Shown: positions 1 to 6,717 of the stretch, one piece after another | Layout: each line of letters begins with the position of its first letter | Position numbering within the stretch: the first letter of the stretch is position 1 | DNA from: CAYZUC01 sp964481705 | GTDB taxonomy: Bacteria; Bacillota; Clostridia; Lachnospirales; Lachnospiraceae | NCBI GenBank assembly: GCA_964481705.1 | Contig: CAYZUC010000085.1 | Coordinates: forward strand, 1-11,944 | Length of the DNA stretch: 11,944 bases | Direction of reading: 5' to 3' | Notes under the pieces: generated by a model | The model's input: only the letters and a program-made list of their open reading frames with translations | Told to the model about the DNA's origin: nothing | Databases searched by the model: none | Translations under genes and position numbers: made by a program

Positions 1-572
1 GATATGCTTCCGAATTTGAATCCAGACTTACCGTATTCCAGATTACAGACTATGCGCAATACATTAACGAAGGAAAAAGAAGTAACTGTATATGTGATAC
101 TCTGTTTCCCTTTTATATTGGGGACACTCTGGCTAATAAGACCCAGCCGGATACGATTCCGGAGGAAGAAAAAGAAACCCAACAACAGCTTCGGACAGAT
201 GCCAAGATACTGGTTGTGGATGATAGTAAGACCAATCAGAGAGTTATCATGGGACTTCTGAAACGATATGAAGTAAAAGTTATTGTGGTATCGAGTGGAA
301 AAGAAGCAATTGAGAAGATACAAACAGAGCATTTTGACTTGGTTCTGATGGATCAGATGATGCCTGAGATGGACGGCGTTCAGACTACGCACTATATTCG
401 TACACAGTTGAATATGGATGAGAAGATGCTTCCGATTGTCTTGTTGACAGCCAATCGGATTCAGGATATTGAGAATGAACTTGCAGATAAAGGGTTCAAC
501 GCTTTTATGGAAAAACCGGTCAATACAGAATTGTTGGATACTTTAATTCGGATTTACTTAATAATGAAATAG
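1..572 (+). CDS. C-terminal receiver domain of a probable hybrid histidine kinase (5' truncated by window)
   Basis: The reading frame is open from the window edge (codons in phase with position 3) to TAG at 570-572, so the true start lies outside. The visible part begins with a stretch of about 66 residues containing SEFESRLTVFQITDYA, which resembles the end of a HATPase domain plus linker in clostridial hybrid kinases. A charged linker rich in E and Q follows, then a receiver domain from about position 201. The receiver shows the acidic pair (KILVVDDS), the phosphoacceptor Asp in LVLMDQMMPEMDG, the switch Thr in VLLTAN and the conserved Lys in MEKPV. An internal ATG at 216 lies inside the first beta strand, so it is not a credible start. 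The kinase identity is inferred from the linker; a free multi-domain response regulator is the alternative. It is not obviously coupled to the downstream BceRS-like pair, which starts 80 bases later. Confidence 0.8.
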   Translation, partial: YASEFESRLTVFQITDYAQYINEGKRSNCICDTLFPFYIGDTLANKTQPDTIPEEEKETQQQLRTDAKILVVDDSKTNQRVIMGLLKRYEVKVIVVSSGKEAIEKIQTEHFDLVLMDQMMPEMDGVQTTHYIRTQLNMDEKMLPIVLLTANRIQDIENELADKGFNAFMEKPVNTELLDTLIRIYLIMK

Positions 573-624
573 TGTGTAAGATGAATTTTCACACGGCAGC
601 TTTGTGCTTGTGCCCAAAGCTTGC
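572..624 (+). other. Two small inverted repeats between the hybrid-kinase gene and the response regulator gene
   Basis: GTGTG (572-576) is matched by CACAC (590-594), with weaker pairing inside. A second hairpin pairs AGCTTTG (598-604) with CAAAGCT (615-621) and can add two G-C pairs across a bulged T. Neither is followed by a T tract, so a standard terminator is not supported. No convincing TTGACA/TATAAT promoter is visible here either. They may be regulatory or chance structures. Confidence 0.25.
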
Positions 625-651
625 GACGTATCAGCAAGAGTGGGGATTAGA

Positions 652-1323
652 ATGAACTATAAGATTTTTTCGGTGGAAGATGACAGAGTCATATCCAAGG
701 AGATAAGTAATTATTTATCAAAATGGGGATATGAAGTATATATGGTTGAGGATTTTCATGACGTGATTCGTGAATTTGTAGAATTTGCTCCACATCTGGT
801 GATTATGGATATTTCTCTTCCTTTTTACAATGGCTATTACTGGTGTCAGGAGATACGTAAGGTTTCTAATGTTCCTATTCTCTTTTTATCCTCAGCAGGT
901 GAGAATATGAATATTGTTATGGCAATGAATATGGGTGGTGATGATTTTATTGCAAAGCCTTTTGACTTTGAAGTATTGTCTGCGAAGATACAGGCCATCT
1001 TACGACGCTGCTATTCCTTCACTGGCACATCCAATCTCCTGGAACATAAAGGAGTTATACTGAACCTGTCGAATACCTCATTGGAGGTGGATGGGAAAAG
1101 GGTTGAACTAACCAAAAATGAATTTCGGATATTGGAGCTGCTGTTTCAGCATCGGGGAGAAACCGTATCCCGCGAGGATATTATGAGACATTTATGGGAT
1201 GGGGACTGTTTTGTGGATGATAATACCTTGGCTGTCAATATGACCCGACTTCGGAGTAAGCTTTCCGAACAGGGATTACAGGATTTTATTGTAACAAAGA
1301 AAGGCATTGGGTATCAGTTATGA
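652..1323 (+). CDS. BceR-like OmpR-family response regulator
   Basis: A 223-residue two-component regulator. Residues 1-115 form a complete receiver: acidic pocket E9/D10/D11, phosphoacceptor Asp53 in LVIMDISLP, switch Ser80/Ser81 in LFLSS and Lys102 in AKPFD. Residues 130-223 form the winged-helix DNA-binding domain, with ELTKNEFRILELL, VSREDIMRHLWD and the terminal hairpin VTKKGIGYQL. ATG at 652 was chosen because it starts right at the receiver's first strand and has a GAGTGGGG-like ribosome binding site about 8 bases upstream. The GTG at 604 would add 16 residues with no family counterpart. Its stop overlaps the kinase start by 4 bases, so the two are translationally coupled. Together with the downstream ABC transporter this matches BceRS-type systems that answer peptide antibiotics (bacitracin, lantibiotics, related peptides). 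The actual inducer cannot be read from the sequence. Confidence 0.93.
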   Translation: MNYKIFSVEDDRVISKEISNYLSKWGYEVYMVEDFHDVIREFVEFAPHLVIMDISLPFYNGYYWCQEIRKVSNVPILFLSSAGENMNIVMAMNMGGDDFIAKPFDFEVLSAKIQAILRRCYSFTGTSNLLEHKGVILNLSNTSLEVDGKRVELTKNEFRILELLFQHRGETVSREDIMRHLWDGDCFVDDNTLAVNMTRLRSKLSEQGLQDFIVTKKGIGYQL

Positions 1324-2327
1324 AACGAAAATCGATAAGCAGTTTGTTTCGGTTATTCTTAAAGGAAAACAGATCAGGCATCATCTGTTTTCTCTTTTTT
1401 TCCTTGATTATTCTTGGAATATGCGATATCCAGGATTTGAAGATAACAGTTCTGGGCTATGGACTGATTTTATGTGGTTTTTTTGGCACCTGTGTACTGC
1501 TTTACCGATTTCGAAGATTTTACAGGAGCTATGACAGGCTGTATTCTTCCTGGACGAATCTCCAATACTCCATTGAGGAGCTTCCTGCGGCAGATACCTG
1601 TCTGGAAGAAATGTATCGTTGTATGCTGATGGAAGTTTTTGAAAGCCGGGCGGTTCTATACAGCAAAATGAAAAGAGAAGCGGCAGACACAGAGGATTAT
1701 TACACATTGTGGACGCATCAGATTAAGACACCGATTGCCGCACTAAGACTGATTTTGCAATCACAGAATACTGCAGATAAGAAGCTATATATGGAACAGG
1801 AATTATTTGAGATTGAACAGTATGCAGAAATGGCATTGCATTATCTCCGTTTACATAACATGGAAAACGACTTTCTTTTTCAAGAGTATGATCTGTATGA
1901 GATTACCAGTCATGCACTGAAGAAGTATTCCATTCAGTTCATCGAGAAAAGGCTGTCTCTTCAGTTTGAGGAGTTTGCGTACTCCTTTGTTACAGATGAG
2001 AAATGGTTGGAATTTGTGATTGGTCAGATCATTTCCAATGCAGTGAAATATACGAAGCAAGGTGGAGTAAATATTCGATTTGAAAATGAAAACACTCCGA
2101 TTTTGCGTATCTTCGATACAGGAATCGGAATCAGTAAGACAGATTTACCACGTATTTTTGAAAAAGGATTTACAGGATACAATGGTCATATGGACAAGCG
2201 TTCCACTGGAATTGGATTATATCTGTGCAAGCAGGTCACAGATCGATTGAAAATACGACTTGAGGTAGAATCGGAGATAGGAAAGGGTACTTGTTTTTCT
2301 TTGCATTTTCCTAAGCAGGATGCATAA
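1320..2327 (+). CDS. BceS-like intramembrane-sensing histidine kinase
   Basis: A 335-residue membrane kinase. Two transmembrane helices (about residues 19-37 and 43-63) are separated by only a few residues (DIQDLK), so there is almost no extracytoplasmic sensor. This is the hallmark of intramembrane-sensing kinases, which in this family receive their signal from the partner ABC permease. The phosphorylated His133 sits in WTHQIKTPIAAL. The catalytic domain shows an N box (QIISNAVKYTKQG), G1 (DTGIGIS), F box (FEKGFTG) and G2 (STGIGLYLCK), so it looks fully active. ATG at 1320 overlaps the regulator's stop as ATGA. Ligand specificity cannot be read from the protein and presumably lies in the permease. 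Family assignment is firm; the peptide sensed is unknown. Confidence 0.93.
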   Translation: MKRKSISSLFRLFLKENRSGIICFLFFSLIILGICDIQDLKITVLGYGLILCGFFGTCVLLYRFRRFYRSYDRLYSSWTNLQYSIEELPAADTCLEEMYRCMLMEVFESRAVLYSKMKREAADTEDYYTLWTHQIKTPIAALRLILQSQNTADKKLYMEQELFEIEQYAEMALHYLRLHNMENDFLFQEYDLYEITSHALKKYSIQFIEKRLSLQFEEFAYSFVTDEKWLEFVIGQIISNAVKYTKQGGVNIRFENENTPILRIFDTGIGISKTDLPRIFEKGFTGYNGHMDKRSTGIGLYLCKQVTDRLKIRLEVESEIGKGTCFSLHFPKQDA

Positions 2328-2329
2328 AA

Positions 2330-2374
2330 GAATGCATTCTTACAATATTGAAAGGTTAGAATGGAAATTGTAAG
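2330..2374. promoter_or_regulatory. Candidate BceR-type operator upstream of the ABC transporter genes
   Basis: CTTACAAT at 2339-2346 and ATTGTAAG at 2367-2374 form a perfect 8-base inverted repeat with a 20-base spacer. The left arm also sits in TTACA-N4-TGAAA (2340-2353), close to the TnACA-N4-TGTnA half-site pattern described for BceR-like regulators. A perfect 10-base palindrome GAATGCATTC lies directly upstream at 2330-2339. The position, between the kinase gene and the transporter genes, is where such regulators normally act. No strong -35 box is visible; TATAAG at 2416-2421 is a possible -10. The operator call is inference. Confidence 0.4.
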
Positions 2375-2466
2375 CCGGTGTAAATGCAGATCTTTTTCGA
2401 TACTGATATATTGAATATAAGATGGATAACAACTTATGAAATATGTCAAAGAAAAGGAGTAAAGAG

Positions 2467-3249
2467 ATGACATTACTGGATGTTCGAAATGTAAAAAAGA
2501 TTTATACAACACGATTTGGGGGAAGTCAGGTTCAAGCAATTGATAATGTAAGCTTTTCCGTAGAAGAGGGAGAGTATGTTGCGATTATGGGTGAGTCCGG
2601 CTCCGGCAAGACAACACTCTTAAATATGATGGCATCTCTGGATCAGCCAACAGAAGGAGAGATATATCTGGACGGAAAATCCTTTCACGATATTAAGGCA
2701 AAACAACTTGCCGCTTTTCGCAGAGATAATCTGGGATTTGTGTTTCAGGATTTTAATCTTCTGGATACGTTTTCTCTTAGGGACAATATCTTGTTGCCGT
2801 TGGTGTTACAGGGAATAGACTTTCGGGAAATGGAGCTTAGACTGCTTCCTCTCGCCAGTCAGCTTGGGATTACAGAACTGCTTGAAAAGTACCCATACGA
2901 AGTATCCGGTGGACAGAAGCAGAGAGCAGCAGCTGCAAGGGCTTTGATCACCAACCCGAGAATTGTACTGGCAGATGAGCCAACGGGAGCTTTGGATTCA
3001 AAGGCAGCGAAGGGACTATTGAAGCTCTTTTCGGAAATAAATGCTTCCGGTCAGACAATATTGATGGTTACGCACAGCTCTCAGGCAGCAAAACGTGCCG
3101 GAAGAGTTCTGTTCATTAAGGATGGTAATCTGTTTCATCAGATTTATCGTGGAAACAGTACCAATGAGGAAATGTATCAGAAGATCTCGAATACACTTAC
3201 CGTCTTACAGAATGACGATAGTCAGTCCGGAACGGGGGATGAGAAATGA
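2467..3249 (+). CDS. BceA-like ABC transporter ATP-binding protein
   Basis: A 260-residue cytoplasmic ATPase of the MacB/BceA class. From the chosen start it shows Walker A GESGSGKTT (42-50), Q-loop Gln94 in VFQDFN, signature VSGGQKQR (146-153), Walker B IVLADEPTGALD (166-177) and H-loop His203 in VTHS. It would energise the permease encoded next, giving a peptide-antibiotic detoxification transporter and signal partner for the upstream kinase. ATG at 2467 is preferred over ATG at 2443: AAAGGAGT (2453-2460) is correctly spaced before 2467, whereas 2443 lies upstream of that site and adds only eight lysine-rich residues. The stop overlaps the permease start by 4 bases. Its 139-base separation from the kinase gene suggests its own, probably inducible, promoter. 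Confidence 0.94.
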   Translation: MTLLDVRNVKKIYTTRFGGSQVQAIDNVSFSVEEGEYVAIMGESGSGKTTLLNMMASLDQPTEGEIYLDGKSFHDIKAKQLAAFRRDNLGFVFQDFNLLDTFSLRDNILLPLVLQGIDFREMELRLLPLASQLGITELLEKYPYEVSGGQKQRAAAARALITNPRIVLADEPTGALDSKAAKGLLKLFSEINASGQTILMVTHSSQAAKRAGRVLFIKDGNLFHQIYRGNSTNEEMYQKISNTLTVLQNDDSQSGTGDEK

Positions 3250-5198
3250 GAGAGATAATTCTGATTCCAAAACTGACATTCACTGCATTACGTAAGAATG
3301 CCACGGTTTATTTGCCATACATTTTCACAGTTTCCTTTTCTGTGTGTGTATTCTTTATCTTCAGTTGTATCATAGGCAATCCCATGATGGATCATGTACC
3401 TTATGCCGGATATGTTAAGATGCTGCTCGATATAGGAAGAATTCTTTTGGGCTTGATTCTGATTCCATTCTTGTTCTATACCAACAGCTTTTTAATCAAA
3501 AGAAGGAAAAAGGAGTTGGGTCTCTATACCGTACTGGGACTGGAAAAGAAACACATTGGTCTTATGATGTTTTTAGAGACCTGCTGTATTTATGTGATCT
3601 CATCCGGTGTTGGACTCTTGGTCGCGATTGTTTTTTCGAGACTTGTATTTTGGATTCTGCTTCGTATGTCGAATATGCCAAAAGATACGGGATTTACTAT
3701 GACAGCCGGTAATTTTATCATAACTCTTTCCTTCTTTGGATTTGTGTCTATACTGAATCTGCTCTATAACCTTTGTCAGGTTACTATGACGAACCCAACG
3801 GAGCTTCTGCGAAGTGGTAGAAAGGGAGAAAGGGAACCCAAACGTCTGTGGCCATACACCATTGCAGGAGTGGGCTTTTTGGCAGCAGGTTATTATCTGG
3901 CTATTACGACGAAAATGAGTATGTGGATTTTTCCTGCTTTCTTTCTTGCCGTATTCTTTGTGGTTTTAGGAACATATTTCCTGTTTACATCAGGCTCTAT
4001 CGTATTTCTGAGAGGCCTTCGTAAAAGAAAAGGATTTTATTACAAAAAAAGCAATTTTGTAACGATATCAGGAATGCTTTACCGAATGAAGCGAAGTGCT
4101 GCCAGTCTGTCTAATATCTGTATCTTTAGCACAATGGTAATTATTACCTTAATCTGTACGATTGCGCTTACCATTGGCGAAAAGGATGCTATTCGCTTCC
4201 AGAATAAATTTGATGTTCACGATACCTTCTATTATGGACATCAGGAAGATATTGATGATTTCAAAAGCAAAGCAGAGCGATATGCACAGGAAAATGGAGT
4301 GGTCATCACCAACTGGATCGAGAATTCCTATTGCTACTTTGAAGCGGAAGCGGAGGAGAATCAATTCCCTGCATATCACGAGGAAACAGCAAAGAGAAGT
4401 TCTACTGTGGTTCGTATCATGTCACTGGATGAGTACAATCGTATTGAGGGAAAACAAGAGACATTAGAAGAGGATGAGGTCCTGATTTTCGCAGAAGCGG
4501 AGGACTATGGATATCAAGATATTATTCTGAACGATCGAGCATACAAGGTAAAAGAAGAACTGAAGGAATTTCGTCTTGAGTATAAAGAGCCTCACAGCTA
4601 TGCCATGCGCGACTACTATATCATCATGAAGGACTGGAATAGCATCCAGAACAGCTTTGGAGGAAGGGCGTTTACAGGAGTACGATTTGATATGAATGGT
4701 GCACAAGAGGCAGAAAAAGCCTTTATTACAAAGCTCCATAGTGAAATAGTTAATTATGAAGGATATGAAAGTCAGAGAGATATTTGTGACTGGACGGGGC
4801 AGGTGAAGGCAATGGATGGAGGCCTTTTGTTTATTGGAGTTTTCTTTGGACTGGTGTTTACCATCTGTCTTCTCCTGATTATGTACTATAAGCAGATATC
4901 AGAGGGCCTTGAGGATCAAGACAGCTTTCATATCATGAAACAGGTCGGTATGTCGGATGATGATGTTCGCCAGACAATCGATAAGCAGATACGATTGGTG
5001 TTCTTTCTTCCCTTATTAGCCGCTGTCTGTCATACATTTGCTGGATTACCGCTTACCATCTGTTTGCTCTATGCACTGAGCTTGTTCCACACGACACAGA
5101 TTGTTGTGATTACTCTTGCAACAATTGCTGGATTTACAATGATTTATTGCATAAGTTATAAGTTTACGACAAGGACTTATTATCGTCTGGTACGGTAA
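3246..5198 (+). CDS. BceB-like ABC transporter permease (FtsX-domain, 10 TM)
   Basis: A 650-residue integral membrane protein with the BceB layout. There is one N-terminal helix (about 17-40), then three helices of the first FtsX-type unit (about 58-180), a short cytoplasmic link with NPTELLRSGRKGE, and three more helices (about 203-312). A large hydrophilic extracytoplasmic domain of about 200 residues (about 315-520) follows, then three C-terminal helices (about 530-645). In this family the large loop recognises peptide antibiotics or their lipid-intermediate complexes, and the permease also signals to the BceS-like kinase. The start overlaps the ATPase stop (ATGA), so they are translationally coupled. 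Length and topology are normal for the family. The substrate is unknown. Topology limits are read by eye from hydrophobic stretches. Confidence 0.92.
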   Translation: MREIILIPKLTFTALRKNATVYLPYIFTVSFSVCVFFIFSCIIGNPMMDHVPYAGYVKMLLDIGRILLGLILIPFLFYTNSFLIKRRKKELGLYTVLGLEKKHIGLMMFLETCCIYVISSGVGLLVAIVFSRLVFWILLRMSNMPKDTGFTMTAGNFIITLSFFGFVSILNLLYNLCQVTMTNPTELLRSGRKGEREPKRLWPYTIAGVGFLAAGYYLAITTKMSMWIFPAFFLAVFFVVLGTYFLFTSGSIVFLRGLRKRKGFYYKKSNFVTISGMLYRMKRSAASLSNICIFSTMVIITLICTIALTIGEKDAIRFQNKFDVHDTFYYGHQEDIDDFKSKAERYAQENGVVITNWIENSYCYFEAEAEENQFPAYHEETAKRSSTVVRIMSLDEYNRIEGKQETLEEDEVLIFAEAEDYGYQDIILNDRAYKVKEELKEFRLEYKEPHSYAMRDYYIIMKDWNSIQNSFGGRAFTGVRFDMNGAQEAEKAFITKLHSEIVNYEGYESQRDICDWTGQVKAMDGGLLFIGVFFGLVFTICLLLIMYYKQISEGLEDQDSFHIMKQVGMSDDDVRQTIDKQIRLVFFLPLLAAVCHTFAGLPLTICLLYALSLFHTTQIVVITLATIAGFTMIYCISYKFTTRTYYRLVR

Positions 5199-5216
5199 TA
5201 GCTGTTAAGACAGTCG

Positions 5217-5245
5217 TTGACAAGGCAGACGAACCTTGTTATGAT
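5217..5245 (+). promoter_or_regulatory. Sigma-A-type promoter for glnA, with an inverted repeat in the spacer
   Basis: A perfect TTGACA (-35, 5217-5222) and TATGAT (-10, 5240-5245) are separated by 17 bases, the ideal spacing. Transcription would begin near 5252. The spacer contains ACAAGG (5220-5225) and CCTTGT (5234-5239), a perfect 6-base inverted repeat with an 8-base gap; it extends to 8 pairs counting one G-T. An operator for a repressor exactly between the two boxes is therefore plausible but unproven. Confidence 0.8.
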
Positions 5246-5256
5246 ATTTTAAGAAC

Positions 5257-5304
5257 AAAGGCGTTTCCACAGGGCAGTAGTATGTCTTGTTGAAGCGTCT
5301 TTTT
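5257..5304 (+). terminator. Rho-independent terminator in the glnA leader (candidate ANTAR-controlled attenuator)
   Basis: The lower stem pairs 5257-5267 with 5292-5302 (11 pairs, two of them G-U) and is followed by a short T run. The upper stem pairs ACAGGGCA (5269-5276) with TGTCTTGT (5283-5290), eight pairs with two G-U. It closes a six-base loop GTAGTA (5277-5282). The hairpin starts a few bases after the predicted transcription start and ends 37 bases before glnA, with no second promoter in between. glnA transcription from the promoter at 5217 must therefore read through it. ANTAR proteins act on terminators using hexaloop hairpins with A at loop position 1 and G at 4. Here position 4 is G but position 1 is G. 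It may also stop read-through from the upstream transporter genes. Confidence 0.75.
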
Positions 5305-5341
5305 ACATTAGGTAGATATTAAGTTTGTAAGGAGGACGATT

Positions 5342-6673
5342 ATGAGTAAATATACCAAGAGCGATATCTTACGGATCGTGGAAGAAGAGGATGTAGAGTT
5401 TATACGATTGCAGTTTACGGATATCTTCGGAATGCTAAAGAATGTGGCGGTCACGTCAAGTCAGCTGGAGAAGGTTTTAAATAATGAGTGCATGTTTGAC
5501 GGCTCATCCATTGAAGGCTTTGTACGAATTGAAGAATCCGATATGTATTTACGACCGGATCTCGATACCTTTGTTATTTTCCCATGGAGACCACAGCAGG
5601 GGAAGGTGGCACGTTTTATTTGTGATATCTACTGTCCGAATGGAGAGCCCTTTGCCGGAGACCCACGTTATGTGCTGAAAAAAACCATTCAGGAAGCAAA
5701 GGATATGGGATATACCTTTGACGTTGGACCGGAGTGTGAGTTCTTTTTGTTCCATACCGATGAGGATGGAGCCCCTACTACTTTGACTCACGAGAAGGCA
5801 GGTTACTTTGATTTGGGACCGGTTGACCTTGGCGAAAATGCAAGACGCGATATGGTATTGACGTTGGAGGATATGGGATTTGAAATCGAGGCCTCTCATC
5901 ATGAGGTTGCACCTGCTCAGCATGAGATTGACTTTAAATATGATGAAGCACTGCGTACGGCAGATAATATTATGACATTTAAGCTTGCAGTTAAGACAAT
6001 AGCAAAACGACACGGACTTCATGCGACCTTTATGCCAAAGCCGAAATATGGAGTATGCGGCTCCGGTATGCATATCAATATGTCACTTGCAAAGGATGGA
6101 AAGAATATCTTCCATGATCCAAGTGGAGAATTAAAGCTTAGTAAAGAAGCATATTATTTTATAGGAGGAATCATGGAGCATGCAAGTGGTATGACAGCGA
6201 TTACGAATCCACTGGTCAATTCCTATAAGAGACTTGTTCCGGGTTATGAGGCACCGGTGCATATTGCCTGGAGTGCAACCAATCGCAGTCCTTTGATCCG
6301 TATTCCGTCCTCACGAGGAGAGGGCACCAGGATTGAGCTTCGTAATCCGGATCCTGCCGCGAATCCGTATCTTGCTCTTGCAGTATGCCTGGCAGCAGGC
6401 ATGGATGGAATCCGAAACAAGGTTGAACCACCTAAGAGTGTTAACTGCAACATTTTTGAGATGACACAGGAACAAATGAGGGAAGCGGGCATTACCTCTC
6501 TGCCGAGCTCTCTTCATGATGCTATCCAGGCAATGAAGCAGGATGAGATGATGCGACGTGTGCTTGGTGACCATATTTATGAAAAATATACAGAAGCAAA
6601 GGAAAAAGAATCAGCAGATTATCGTTCCCATGTATCCCAGTGGGAGCTTGACGAGTATTTGTACAAAATCTAA
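5342..6673 (+). CDS. glnA: Glutamine synthetase, type I (GSI-alpha)
   Basis: Makes glutamine from glutamate, ammonia and ATP in the cytoplasm, the main ammonium assimilation step. The 443-residue length is typical of the Bacillus/Clostridium GSI-alpha class, which lacks the adenylylation-controlled insert. Visible motifs are DGSSIEGF (53-60), metal-binding GPECEFF (129-135), HHEVAPAQHE (186-195), the His-containing GSGMHIN (240-246), the flap Glu303 in GYEAP and the Arg-rich NRSPLIRIP (314-322). The position of the adenylylated Tyr in GSI-beta enzymes is Phe here (NIFEM, about 370-374), consistent with no adenylylation. AAGGAGG at 5329-5335 precedes ATG 5342 at good spacing. It is the first gene of a compact plus-strand cluster; its leader terminator and the ANTAR gene 44 bases downstream point to control by antitermination. 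Confidence 0.97.
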   Translation: MSKYTKSDILRIVEEEDVEFIRLQFTDIFGMLKNVAVTSSQLEKVLNNECMFDGSSIEGFVRIEESDMYLRPDLDTFVIFPWRPQQGKVARFICDIYCPNGEPFAGDPRYVLKKTIQEAKDMGYTFDVGPECEFFLFHTDEDGAPTTLTHEKAGYFDLGPVDLGENARRDMVLTLEDMGFEIEASHHEVAPAQHEIDFKYDEALRTADNIMTFKLAVKTIAKRHGLHATFMPKPKYGVCGSGMHINMSLAKDGKNIFHDPSGELKLSKEAYYFIGGIMEHASGMTAITNPLVNSYKRLVPGYEAPVHIAWSATNRSPLIRIPSSRGEGTRIELRNPDPAANPYLALAVCLAAGMDGIRNKVEPPKSVNCNIFEMTQEQMREAGITSLPSSLHDAIQAMKQDEMMRRVLGDHIYEKYTEAKEKESADYRSHVSQWELDEYLYKI

Positions 6674-6677
6674 GGAA

Positions 6678-6711
6678 TCCTAAGCGGACGGGAAAGTTCA
6701 TTAGGAGGTGA
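6678..6711 (+). promoter_or_regulatory. Strong Shine-Dalgarno for the ANTAR gene, possibly masked by a hairpin
   Basis: AGGAGGTGA (6703-6711) is a near-perfect anti-16S match six bases before a TTG codon and decides that start. TCCTAA (6678-6683) can pair with TTAGGA (6701-6706), covering the core of this site, with a 17-base loop. The six-pair stem is weak, so masking is only a possibility. Confidence 0.5.
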
Positions 6712-6717
6712 GAGTAC

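Noticed and set aside
604..651. GTG-initiated N-terminal extension of the response regulator
   Set aside because: It adds 16 residues before the first receiver strand, lies inside a hairpin, and has no suitable ribosome binding site, while ATG 652 does.
3246..5198. Alternative identity as a lipoprotein-release (LolCDE/MacB) permease
   Set aside because: The ten-helix layout with one large loop of about 200 residues before the last three helices, and the linked intramembrane-sensing kinase, fit BceB instead.
5218..5241. Inverted repeat ACAAGG/CCTTGT as the first hairpin of a classic two-hexaloop ANTAR target
   Set aside because: It lies between the -35 and -10 boxes, so it is not in RNA made from this promoter, and its loop is eight bases without the A1/G4 pattern.
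5549..6073. Long minus-strand open frame opposite glnA
   Set aside because: Its product is Cys/Ser/His-rich with no domain, lies wholly inside a confident gene, and has no ribosome binding site signal; it is a shadow of glnA.
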